Source of the DNA: Prevotella sp. HJM029
Lineage (GTDB): Bacteria > Bacteroidota > Bacteroidia > Bacteroidales > Bacteroidaceae
Length of the DNA stretch: 44,988 bases
Reading direction: 5' to 3'
Assembly: GCF_000599605.1 (NCBI RefSeq)
Contig: NZ_KK082661.1
Span: forward strand, 30,927 to 75,914
Shown here piece by piece: positions 25,058 through 32,230 of this stretch. How positions within the stretch are numbered: the first letter of the stretch is position 1; every line of letters begins with the position of its first letter. Made by a program: the position numbers and the translations under genes. The notes beneath the pieces are model-generated. The model did no database searches. It was not told where the DNA came from and worked only from the letters and a program-made list of their open reading frames with translations.

Positions 25058-26515
25058 ATGGAGATACAAGAAATACAGACTCGCAAGGAAGATCAGACTT
25101 TTGATTGCAAAAGCATTCAAATTGATCCGAAAGCATTAGCTATTACCATTGTGGCGTTTGCTAATGCTGACGGTGGTGATATCGCTATCGGTGTGTCTGA
25201 CAAGACAAGGAAGATAGAAGGAGTTGACCAGCATACGGAAAAGTTGAATGAGTTACTTCGTGTGCCCTTAGACTTCTGTAATCCTTCTGTGTCTATTACC
25301 AGCGACTTGTTACCATGCACGGATAAAGATGGAAACGAAAATCATATTTTATTGATGCATATTCCTGCAAGTTCTGAACTACATACTAATCAGGCAGATG
25401 AAGCCTTTATGCGTGTTGGCGACAAAAGCAGGAGGCTGTCTTTTGAAGAGCGCATACAGTTGATGTACGATAAGGGAGAACGCTACTATGAAGATACGGC
25501 TGTGTATGGTGCTATGGTTGATGACATTGATATGGCTGCTGTAGAAAGATATACAGAATTGATTGGTTATACCAAGTCTGCCAATCAATATCTACATGAG
25601 AATAATGGCTTCATAACTACCAATGCCAAGGGAGAGGAGCAAGTTAGTGTAGCTTGTATCCTGTTGTTTGGTAAATATCCTCAAAAGTTCTTTCCTCGTG
25701 GGCGTACTCGCTTTATCCGTTATAAAGGTACAGAAGAGAGAGTGGGCGCAGAAATGAACGTGATTAAGGACGTAACTTTTGAAGGAACGATGCTTGATCA
25801 GGTGAAAGCCACGATAGCTTATCTTGAAACCCAAGTAGAGGAACACACTTTTCTTGGACAGCATGGGCAGTTTGTAACCAATAGGGATTACCCAAAGTTT
25901 GTGATTCAAGAAATGGTTGTCAATGCTTGTTGCCATCGTGCCTACAATATCAAGGGTACGGAAATCCAAATTAAGATGTTTGATAATCGCTTGGTATTTG
26001 AGTCACCGGGCAGATTGCCAGGAACGGTTAAGCCCTCTAACATTCGTCATACACACTTCTCACGCAATCCGAAAATTGCTCAATTCTTAAAAGCATACGA
26101 CTATGTAAAAGAGTTTGGAGAGGGTGTGGATCGTGTATGCAGGGAGTTGGAAGCTAATGGTACACCACATCTATCTTTCCGTCTTGATGATTTTATTCTG
26201 AAGATTACAGTGCCGAAGGTGACAGAAAGGGTGATAGAAAAGGATGTCAACGTGACAGAAAAGGTGATAAAAACTCATCAAGAGGTGATAGAGAAGGTGA
26301 TAGAAAAAGCGGTGGTGCTCAATGAAAAATTAACAGAAAATCGTATTTCTATCATCAAGCTAATAATAGAGAATCCATATATTTCTAAATCGGAACTTTC
26401 CAAACATGTGGGAATCAGTGAAAATTCTATATCTCGTAACATAGAAGCTATGCGTGATAAATACCTTCGCCGTGTCGGTCCCAATAAAGGCGGCTTTTGG
26501 GAAATCATAGACTAA
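25058..26515 (+). CDS. AlbA_2/Schlafen-type ATP-binding transcriptional regulator
   Basis: 485 residues. The N-terminal AlbA_2 domain (about 10-130) includes RKEDQTFDCKSIQIDPKALAITI and FANADGGDIAIGV. Residues about 280-390 resemble the HATPase_c_4 region of this family (VIQEMVVNACCHRAY, VFESPGRLPG, FGEGVDR). A repeat-rich linker (about 392-430, VIEK/VTEK units) leads into a C-terminal winged helix (ISKSELSKHVGISENSISRNIEAMRDKYLRRVG). It follows the chimeric regulator by 63 bp on the same strand and is closed by a terminator. It may control the BREX operon; proteins of this family also occur alone as predicted regulators. Confidence 0.85.
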   Translation: MEIQEIQTRKEDQTFDCKSIQIDPKALAITIVAFANADGGDIAIGVSDKTRKIEGVDQHTEKLNELLRVPLDFCNPSVSITSDLLPCTDKDGNENHILLMHIPASSELHTNQADEAFMRVGDKSRRLSFEERIQLMYDKGERYYEDTAVYGAMVDDIDMAAVERYTELIGYTKSANQYLHENNGFITTNAKGEEQVSVACILLFGKYPQKFFPRGRTRFIRYKGTEERVGAEMNVIKDVTFEGTMLDQVKATIAYLETQVEEHTFLGQHGQFVTNRDYPKFVIQEMVVNACCHRAYNIKGTEIQIKMFDNRLVFESPGRLPGTVKPSNIRHTHFSRNPKIAQFLKAYDYVKEFGEGVDRVCRELEANGTPHLSFRLDDFILKITVPKVTERVIEKDVNVTEKVIKTHQEVIEKVIEKAVVLNEKLTENRISIIKLIIENPYISKSELSKHVGISENSISRNIEAMRDKYLRRVGPNKGGFWEIID

Positions 26516-26526
26516 TATGCAGCGCA

Positions 26527-26561
26527 CAAGCCCAACCAAACGAGAACTTAGGTTGGGCTTG
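26527..26561. terminator. Terminator closing the BREX/AlbA_2 unit
   Basis: A perfect 11-bp inverted repeat, CAAGCCCAACC (26527-26537) and GGTTGGGCTTG (26551-26561), lies between the AlbA_2 stop and the convergent mobilization gene that ends at 26574. Confidence 0.7.
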
Positions 26562-26573
26562 CTTCATATAGGA

Positions 26574-27221
26574 TTATTTCAATTTCTTTTGCATCAAGCT
26601 ATCTGCCTTTTGCTTCAAATCCATATCGTAACCATCGGCTTTCTCCTTGATTAGCTTGATTGTCTTTTCATTGCGATGAATGTCAAATACATCGTTAAGC
26701 CATAGGATTTCCTTAGGGCTGCAACCTCGCCATACTCTAATGATACGAAATTTCAAGGCATCATCTTTGTATTGCTGTTTGCTTTGCCATAAGAAATAAT
26801 TACCGACCAAAGAAACAAAACAGAGGACAGACACTGCCACCACGGTAGTAAAAACTTTCGATGACTTGATGTCAAAACTGTGTCTATGGATGTGCTCTTG
26901 TTGCTTTGGCTGTTCTTTCTGTTCCTGCCACTCGTGCAACATGGTCAGGACGTTTGCCACCAATTTGTCCATAGATTTAGCCTCCTCGTCTTTGATGCGC
27001 ACTTGCACACCAATGTACTCGTTGAGCACATCTTTTGTCCGCTGCTCATACTGATTGAGTAATTCTTGTTCCTGTTGTTCGTCACGTTGTACAGGTGTAG
27101 ATGGAACAGGGAGAGAAACAGAACCGTTCTCCTTTTCTTTCAGTTCCTTTAGTTCCCTGTAAATTGTCTCCAGTTTGTTTTTGATTTCCTCAAAGAGGAC
27201 AAATGTATTATTATCAGCCAT
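26574..27221 (-). CDS. Mobilization-associated membrane protein downstream of the relaxase
   Basis: 215 residues. A coiled-coil N-terminus (EIKNKLETIYRELKELKEKENG) is followed by a Pro/Gln-rich segment, one transmembrane helix at about 125-147 (VFTTVVAVSVLCFVSLVGNYFLW) and a soluble C-terminal helix-rich tail. It starts 2 bp after the relaxase stop on the same strand. Proteins with this layout follow relaxase genes in Bacteroidetes mobilizable elements. I infer a membrane tether for the relaxosome; the specific function is unknown. Confidence 0.6.
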   Translation of the reverse strand: MADNNTFVLFEEIKNKLETIYRELKELKEKENGSVSLPVPSTPVQRDEQQEQELLNQYEQRTKDVLNEYIGVQVRIKDEEAKSMDKLVANVLTMLHEWQEQKEQPKQQEHIHRHSFDIKSSKVFTTVVAVSVLCFVSLVGNYFLWQSKQQYKDDALKFRIIRVWRGCSPKEILWLNDVFDIHRNEKTIKLIKEKADGYDMDLKQKADSLMQKKLK

Positions 27222-27223
27222 AG

Positions 27224-27901
27224 TTATAAATGTATTTTACGTTTTTTCTTTTTCTTCTTTTTATCGAATGTGTTGTAAACCTCCGCAGGGACAGTACCAT
27301 GAGTTTGAAACAAATCCAATCCTCCTTCTATGAGGTTGTTGGTAATTTCGCTCGTAACACTTGCAACATTGGATATGAGGTTTAGCGTTCCTTGCATCTG
27401 CTGTCCGTGTTCTCTGTTATTCTGTTGCAGGGCAAAGTCTATCTTGGAATAGCTGAAACTTCTGTCCACCTTTGAACCGTTGAAAAGATAACCGTTCTTT
27501 TCAAAGATGATACCCTGAACATCCTGTGAGTTGCCTTTGTACTTGAAACGGACATCAATATCTTGTCGTTTCAAATGAGCAAGGAGAGTTTTCCAATCTC
27601 TGCACCGAGCTATTTCTGCTTTCAATGCCTGATAGATTTCATATTTGGTCTTATCGGGTTCTTTCAGACGATGCTCCTTGACTTTCTCCTTGCCACCGGC
27701 AAAGTATAAACCGTATTTGGCGGTCAGTTCCTTGCAAATCTTCTCGCTCCTGAGTCTGTCGTTACGGTCAGAAATAGTCTTACCTTTATTGTCTATCCGA
27801 TTGAAAGCGATATGGACATGCGGATGTTCCTTATCGAAATGGCGACCGATGATGTACTGCGTATCTTTTATTCCCATCTTCTCCATATATTCACGAGTAA
27901 C
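27224..27901 (-). pseudogene. Relaxase (MobA/VirD2-like), 5' truncated
   Basis: The remaining frame contains the HUH metal-binding motif HFDKEHPHVHIAFNRIDNKGKTIS close to its start, the helical middle (DWKTLLAHLKRQDIDVRFKYKG) and a very basic C-terminus. Complete relaxases of this family begin about 90-100 residues before the HUH motif with the catalytic Tyr region; here the family-like sequence begins at VTREYMEKMGIKDTQ and is preceded by an in-frame TGA. The nicking tyrosine is therefore gone and the gene is inactive unless an unseen start compensates. The break at about 27901 marks a recombination junction with the segment to the right. Confidence 0.8.
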
Positions 27902-27989
27902 TCATGCCTTCAACAGTCTTCACCAATATGTTTATATACAACAGTCCATATACTGTATACGATGCTCTCCGCGGCCTATATCCGCGGAA

Positions 27990-28073
27990 TTATACACGTT
28001 TGTATAATTTACTATACAAATCTGTATAATTAGTTATACACGCCTGTATAATTACTTATACAAACGTGTATAA
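27990..28073. repeat. Four 22-bp-spaced perfect dyads (iteron/operator-like array)
   Basis: Units TTATACA-N4-TGTATAA start at 27990, 28012, 28034 and 28056, exactly 22 bp apart (unit 2 begins with C instead of T). The N4 cores are CGTT, AATC, CGCC and AACG; the first and last are reverse complements, so the array is itself nearly symmetric. Spacing of two helical turns puts all sites on one face of the DNA. Such an array suits cooperative binding by a dimeric protein, as in replication iterons, partition sites or a tight operator. Confidence 0.85.
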
Positions 28074-28094
28074 TACGGAAAGGCTTATATAAAC

Positions 28095-28138
28095 AATACT
28101 GTATGGCTGATATGAGTAATACTGTATGGCTTATATGA
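28095..28138. repeat. 21-nt direct repeat next to the dyad array
   Basis: AATACTGTATGGCT followed by (G/T)ATATGA occurs at 28095-28115 and 28118-28138, 23 bp apart and differing at one base. A partial third unit (GGCTTATAT) precedes at 28082-28090. Confidence 0.75.
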
Positions 28139-28176
28139 ATGAAGGAAGAGGCATAAGGGAGAGGCTGGGGTGAGGC

Positions 28177-28638
28177 CTACTTGTAGTGCTTCATACGCAT
28201 GAGTGCAGGGTAATGTTCTTCATAGCGGTCGAACTCGATGCTTTGGCCGTCGTATCCCCTTTCGGTAAAGGCTTCTCGGATGTCCTGTTGCTCTTCCTCG
28301 GTGATGGCGCGGAGTTGCTCCTTGACGTGGTAATAGGTGGCCGAGCCGAAGCATTACATGACGCCCAGTCGGACGCCGCGCAGGTCGGCGGCGCACACGT
28401 TGTCGAAGATGCGGGAGATGCCCCATGCGTAGCGTTCTCGGCGGTCGGGCATGAAGAGCGGGCACGACCGGTTGCCTGTTATCACGTTGGGATTGGTTAT
28501 CATATAACAATCTCGTGTGTTCTTCGCGAGCATCTTGTGGGCGGTGTGGCGCAGGCATTCGTTTGCCCGTTCGCAATGTTCGCCGCTGCAATGGGCGAAG
28601 TCGGCATCTAATTGGGTGTATTCTTCGAGGGTCATCAT
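28177..28638 (-). pseudogene. DUF6078 family gene with an internal stop
   Basis: The reading frame MMTLEEYTQLDADFAHCSGEHC and on to RLGVM is closed by TAA at 28354-28356. The same frame continues at once with CFGSATYYHVKEQLRAITEEEQQDIREAF and ends at TAG (28177-28179), together about 153 codons. The whole resembles DUF6078, small Cys-rich proteins of unknown function in Bacteroidales (C-x-C-x5-C cysteines near the N-terminus, CPLF, YY-K, E-YP). Only the single in-frame stop breaks it. A promoter-like TATCTTTG with an upstream TTGC is present at about 28676 on the minus strand. Confidence 0.65.
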
Positions 28639-28773
28639 GTTGTTGTTTTAAATGGTTTGTTCTGACAGAATACAAAGATAACAATTGTTTTTGTATATTG
28701 CAATTTTTGAATGAGATAGCACTATTTTGCTGAAAAATGTTACCTTTCGGATAACCTTTCAAGATAAATTTAT

Positions 28774-28781
28774 TATCTTTG
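28774..28781 (+). promoter_or_regulatory. Putative promoter of the structured leader and small-gene cluster
   Basis: TATCTTTG matches the -7 consensus TAnnTTTG; no strong -33 is seen. Transcription from about 28788 would give a 264-nt leader before the ATG at 29052, containing the long hairpin at 28845-28964. Confidence 0.5.
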
Positions 28782-28844
28782 CATTGTGTCCTTTTTAAAG
28801 GCACATGACATCGTTGGAAAAGAAGAAGCGTTATGCTTATCTTG

Positions 28845-28964
28845 TAAGTTGAAAACCTGAGAAACTTTCAAATGTGTACAGGGATAGCATAGTGGTTCTC
28901 ACGCTATAGCGTGGGTTACTAGTACTACATTTGTACACAGGGTTTTCGCAGGACCTTCAACTTA
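28845..28964 (+). ncRNA. Long imperfect hairpin RNA (candidate ncRNA or leader element)
   Basis: A 120-nt stretch can fold as one rod. The outer stem is TAAGTTGAA (28845) with TTCAACTTA (28956); then CCTG/CAGG and GAAAC/GTTTT; then TGTGTACA (28873) with TGTACACA (28932); and at the tip the perfect palindrome CACGCTATAGCGTG (28900-28913) inside TAGT/ACTA. A second small hairpin (CGTGG...CCACG, 28968-28989) follows. No open frame explains it. I do not recognise the class; the shape would fit a 6S-like rod, a riboregulator or a mobile-element RNA. Confidence 0.5.
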
Positions 28965-29051
28965 GAACGTGGGCATAGTCAGTTCCACGCTTCTGCATTT
29001 TATAAATCGCCCTTATGGGACTGGAGGACGAAAACAAACTAAACAATAATA

Positions 29052-29333
29052 ATGATTACAGTTCAACAAGCGAAAGAAGTTATTGAGAAGATGGAGAATT
29101 CATTCAGCTCTCATGATTTTATTCAAAAGTTCAATGCTATGGAGGAAGATGAATATGTAGGGAAACTTTCAACAAAATCTTCTTCACATCACCAAAAAGT
29201 ACATTCTGAAATTGGTCGCTTCTTATCTGCCCATATGGATGAATTGGGTATAGAGAAAGACGAACGGGATTTGTCGAAGAATGTACATGGAAATGAAACC
29301 ATAGTGCAATTTTGGAAAAAGACGAAATCATAA
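29052..29333 (+). CDS. Unknown small soluble protein
   Basis: 93 residues, mostly helical and charged, starting MITVQQAKEVIEKMENSFSSHDF; no signal peptide, membrane segment or motif that I recognise. It is first in a rightward cluster of three small genes (gaps of 25 and 42 bp), behind a long structured leader. The ATG is preceded by AAACAATAATA, an A-rich context usual for this phylum. Confidence 0.65.
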   Translation: MITVQQAKEVIEKMENSFSSHDFIQKFNAMEEDEYVGKLSTKSSSHHQKVHSEIGRFLSAHMDELGIEKDERDLSKNVHGNETIVQFWKKTKS

Positions 29334-29358
29334 TCTAACTCGCTAGAAATAAAACAAA

Positions 29359-29619
29359 ATGGATACATTCTTTACTATAATAGTCTTTGCGATAATCATT
29401 ATCGCAGTAGAAGTCTTTCTTTATTGGGATAGTTTTCGGGAAGTCGAATCGGTAGAAGACTTTATGAGTCTTATAAGACAAGCGACAATTAAACTATTCG
29501 AAAAGATAGCAAGCTTTATTTTTCAGAAGGTATTACTATGGCTTATTATTTTCAGTGCGGTTTTCTGTGCAGTTCATTATAAAGAAATTTTTATTTTTAG
29601 CCGTCTGCTGAATCCGTGA
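29359..29619 (+). CDS. Unknown small membrane protein with two predicted TM helices
   Basis: 86 residues. Hydrophobic segments at about 4-22 (FFTIIVFAIIIIAVEVFLYW) and 58-72 (VLLWLIIFSAVFCAV) flank an amphipathic, charged middle. No family recognised. It lies between a small soluble protein and a zinc-ribbon membrane protein in the same direction, so the three may work together. Confidence 0.65.
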   Translation: MDTFFTIIVFAIIIIAVEVFLYWDSFREVESVEDFMSLIRQATIKLFEKIASFIFQKVLLWLIIFSAVFCAVHYKEIFIFSRLLNP

Positions 29620-29661
29620 TTTTATCGTATTAGGTAGAAGCACAACAATGTATTTTAAGTA

Positions 29662-30225
29662 ATGGCGAAAATTGTAAAATGCCCAATATGTGGCAGCTTT
29701 AATGACATTGAGGAATCGAACACCTGTTCGGAATGTGGTAACAGACTGAGACCAAGGGGATTGTTTCAAGTATTTTTATACATGATTGCCCCACCTCTTA
29801 ATTCCATTCTCGGTCCCGTCGGGCACGTTATAGTGAATATCTTGAGTAAGTTGGGTTGTTTAGGAACTCTTATTTTGGGGGCTATCTTAGCTTATTGCAT
29901 CCATAAATATGTCTCCAATATATCGAAAGGAGAAAGTAAGAAAAATGCGATTGAACTGAATGAGAAGCGTAATTATCAAGATGACGCTACAGTCGAGGAA
30001 CAACAACCAGTTTTAATGCAGGAAACGACACCCGAGGAAAACGAGAACACAAAGGAAGAAGAGGATGTTGTACCATCAGATGACAATAGAGACGAAGAGG
30101 TGGAAGTAAATAGCGTCGATAAAGAAGTTGGAACACCTAAGGAAAATGTGGACGAAATAAGTTCAGATCAATTGATAAAGGCTAATAAGAAGATACATGA
30201 GAATGATGTACAAGAAGTGGAATAG
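29662..30225 (+). CDS. Zinc-ribbon membrane protein with acidic C-terminal tail
   Basis: 187 residues. An N-terminal double CxxC zinc ribbon (CPICGS at about 8-13 and CSECGN at about 24-29) precedes a hydrophobic region of one or two helices (about 38-85, ending LGAILAYCIHKYV). The last 100 residues are highly acidic, Glu-rich and probably disordered. Function unknown. Zinc-ribbon plus TM small proteins occur near phage-defence and stress genes, but that link is only suggestive. Confidence 0.65.
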   Translation: MAKIVKCPICGSFNDIEESNTCSECGNRLRPRGLFQVFLYMIAPPLNSILGPVGHVIVNILSKLGCLGTLILGAILAYCIHKYVSNISKGESKKNAIELNEKRNYQDDATVEEQQPVLMQETTPEENENTKEEEDVVPSDDNRDEEVEVNSVDKEVGTPKENVDEISSDQLIKANKKIHENDVQEVE

Positions 30226-30279
30226 CTTTAATTTACCAAGCTGAGTATTTTTCTCTATCTTGTATTCATCTGGCACCAT

Positions 30280-30654
30280 CAGGAGGATGGGGAGTTTCTG
30301 CACAGGTTGAAGATAGAGCAACTGCAAGTAGTCCATACCCAACTCGTATGGTTCCCCGAATATATGCCTTATCAGGGATTCAATGTGTGGGAACTCTCCT
30401 TTCTTTGGCTGGTGTCCTATCGGTTCGTAGAGATTAAGGAACTTGTCAACCACTGGTTGATAGTTCACGTGGTTAGGAACAGTGCAGAAACCATCGTACT
30501 TCGGGACGGTGGCAATGAAGTCCTTGCCATAGTCCTACCGTAGCGTTTCATTGTTCCATATGATACGCTTCTTGACAAAACCGCCATTGATGCGTGGCTG
30601 GTTCACAATCTTGTATAAGGTTGTGCCAACACGAATAAAATTCTCGTTTTCCAT
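30280..30654 (-). pseudogene. Primase-helicase (DUF5906-like) fragment with nonsense codon
   Basis: From ATG 30652-30654 the frame reads MENENFIRVGTTLYKIVNQPRING, then hits TAG at 30535-30537 in the context LR*DYGKDFIATVPKYDGF, where a Gln codon is the likely ancestor. It then continues through YQPVVDKFLNLYEPIGHQPKKGEFPHIESLIRHIFG and YELGMDYLQLLYLQPVQKLPILL. This is the segment just before the Walker A motif of DUF5906 primase-helicases of Bacteroidetes mobilizable elements. After VPDEY (about 30280) the similarity stops, so the ATPase core is missing. It lies 4 bp after the excisionase gene, its normal place. Confidence 0.7.
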
Positions 30655-30658
30655 AGCC

Positions 30659-30952
30659 TTACTTCTGCATTAAAGGTTTGTTACCCATAATATACCGCTG
30701 GGCTTCTTGTGTTATCTGTGCAGTGGTTTTGATAGGATTCTGCCGTAGCCACGCTTCAAGTTCTGCCTTCTCAAAATAAAGCATTTTACCTTGTGGCTTG
30801 TAATGAGGTATCAGATTTCCCGATGTGAGTTTGTAGAGATAACTCTTTGAGAGGTTCAAGAACCTGCTGGCTTCTTCAAAACTCAGCACGTTCTTATTCA
30901 TGAATACCATTTGTTCGAGTTCTTCAACTCGGGTTTCTAATGTCTTGTTCAT
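30659..30952 (-). CDS. Excisionase-family HTH protein of the tRNA-Leu island
   Basis: 97 residues. A short coiled coil (LETRVEELEQMVF) precedes an HTH_17 winged helix at about 22-70 (LSFEEASRFLNLSKSYLYKLTSGNLIPHYKPQGKMLYFEKAELEAWL). Such proteins serve as recombination directionality factors for tyrosine integrases and as repressors. The upstream region holds a TAATTTTG promoter element and two palindromes, suggesting autoregulation. It appears intact, unlike its neighbour downstream. Confidence 0.85.
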   Translation of the reverse strand: MNKTLETRVEELEQMVFMNKNVLSFEEASRFLNLSKSYLYKLTSGNLIPHYKPQGKMLYFEKAELEAWLRQNPIKTTAQITQEAQRYIMGNKPLMQK

Positions 30953-30980
30953 ATTGAAAACATTTTGAATTAAACAATAT

Positions 30981-31024
30981 GAAGGTGCACCTTCGTTAAT
31001 TATTTGTTAACGAGGGCAAAATTA
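30981..31024 (-). promoter_or_regulatory. Promoter and palindromic operators of the excisionase gene
   Basis: On the minus strand TAATTTTG (31017-31024) fits the -7 consensus. Downstream of it lie TCGTTAA-N7-TTAACGA (30993-31013) and the perfect palindrome GAAGGTGCACCTTC (30981-30994), which share two bases. Both sit between the promoter and the start codon at 30952, a typical place for repressor binding. Confidence 0.6.
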
Positions 31025-31076
31025 GAAACGATAAAAGTAAATGGTGTTGAGCTATGTTTGAGGTCTCAACCTATGC

Positions 31077-31997
31077 TCAACCTTTTTTCAGTTGTTTGAG
31101 ATATTTATCAATGGTTTCCCATCCTTTCGGTTGCTTCATATTGATTTGGTCTGTTGCAGAGGAAAGGTCGGTGCGTATCAGTGGCGTATCTTTTGTTTTC
31201 CCCAAGACAAGTTCATTACGAGCAATCGCAGATTGCCATTCATCAGTAATGAACCCTCGAAGATTAAGACTTTGCATGAGATATGCCAGCTGGCGATTGT
31301 TGTTTGATTTCAGAACACCTTTTAGCTTACAAGCAAAGAAGTCTTTGAGTATCTTAGGAGATATGCAAGTTGTAAATAATTGAATTTCGTTGATGCAAGC
31401 GGTAAGAATCTCTATTTGCTCATCTGTAAAATCAGATTGAAATGGATTTGTTCCTTTACCAACGATGACAGATTTCTTTTTCTGCTCACATGGTTCATCG
31501 TTTATCAAGACTGAAGAGCGAGACCGATCGGTTTGTACCTCTGTCAATTCAATTCGTTCTATTTCTGCCATGAGATATTTTGCGTATCGTTCATATAGAA
31601 TTGCATCAACAAGATACGAGAACATCGGCAGAACATCATTATATAAGGTGTGTGTCTCAATGTAATTCGTATATTCAAACGAAGATACAGAGAATGAGGC
31701 ATATTTCTGTTTTTGTTCTTTGGTCAGTGATTCAAAGAAAGTGCTTTCCCACAAAAAGTTATCATCTGTGTAATATTGCTCTACACATGCAAGGGCAGGA
31801 TGATACAGATAAATAGAAGAAAGATCGTCTGTTATTCGGATATATTCTTTTTGTAAAATCTCTTTAAATTGCATATTGCTTACACAGCTCTTTTTCCTCA
31901 GAATATTTCCAATGAGCACATTGTAGGTCTGGGTAATACAGTAGTTTAATATTCGTTGAATACTGTCAAGCTGTATCTTTACACTATCATTTTCCAT
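31077..31997 (-). CDS. Unknown 306-residue protein beside the right attachment site
   Basis: No domain recognised. The protein is helical and hydrophilic, with a central charged linker (about 155-185) and a C-terminal half that contains a possible DNA-binding helical segment (LSNNNRQLAYLMQSLNLRGFITDEW). Genes of this size are regularly found between the attachment site and the excisionase gene in Bacteroidetes mobilizable islands, so I regard it as a backbone gene. An imperfect inverted repeat (CTCAA-rich, about 31050-31083) followed by a T-run in the direction of transcription overlaps its 3' end and may terminate it. Confidence 0.7.
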   Translation of the reverse strand: MENDSVKIQLDSIQRILNYCITQTYNVLIGNILRKKSCVSNMQFKEILQKEYIRITDDLSSIYLYHPALACVEQYYTDDNFLWESTFFESLTKEQKQKYASFSVSSFEYTNYIETHTLYNDVLPMFSYLVDAILYERYAKYLMAEIERIELTEVQTDRSRSSVLINDEPCEQKKKSVIVGKGTNPFQSDFTDEQIEILTACINEIQLFTTCISPKILKDFFACKLKGVLKSNNNRQLAYLMQSLNLRGFITDEWQSAIARNELVLGKTKDTPLIRTDLSSATDQINMKQPKGWETIDKYLKQLKKG

Positions 31998-32131
31998 TTG
32001 TAATTTCTAAAGTGGGTATCTTTTGCAAAGATAAGGCATTCATTGAAGAAATAGACAAGAAAAGGAAACAAACAGAATAAAAGGGAAAACTTGTCGTTAA
32101 TTAAATATAAAACTGAGTATTGAAAAACTAT

Positions 32132-32181
32132 AAAAGTACACTTTTCTCATGACATTGTTATATAGTACACTTTTAGTACAC
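32132..32181. repeat. AGTACACTTT repeats inside the right island end
   Basis: Units AGTACACTTTT begin at about 32133 and 32164, with a third AGTACACA-like unit at 32175. TAGTACACTTTTAGTACAC (32163-32181) is identical to 11561-11579. Presumed integrase arm-type sites. Confidence 0.65.
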
Positions 32182-32187
32182 ACTGAA

Positions 32188-32226
32188 AAAAGAAAAATCC
32201 CTTGTAAATCAGCGGTTTGCAAGGAA
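32188..32226 (-). terminator. Terminator for tRNA-Leu carried by the island end
   Basis: CCTTGTAAA (32200-32208) pairs with TTTGCAAGG (32216-32224) with one wobble. On the minus strand, downstream of the tRNA, it is followed by a run of T (TTTTTCTTTTTT). It lies 5 bp after the tRNA 3' end. Confidence 0.65.
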
Positions 32227-32230
32227 TTTG

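Larger units (their letters stand above)
27902..28176. other. Gene-free repeat region
   Basis: About 275 bp with no gene. It holds the four-unit dyad array (27990-28073), a direct repeat (28095-28138), a third copy of ATACTGTAT near 27950 and a CCGCGG pair (27970-27987). It is very AT-rich and lies between the relaxase break and the end of a DUF6078 pseudogene. Confidence 0.6.

Noticed and set aside
27990-28138. CRISPR-like short repeats
   Set aside because: Spacers between units are only 4 bp (or 2 bp in the direct repeat) and each unit is a dyad; there are no unique spacers of 30 bp or more and no cas genes.
28220-28804. 194-codon leftward frame across the DUF6078 locus
   Set aside because: It is Arg/His/Pro-rich, out of frame with the DUF6078 similarity and runs through the promoter region.
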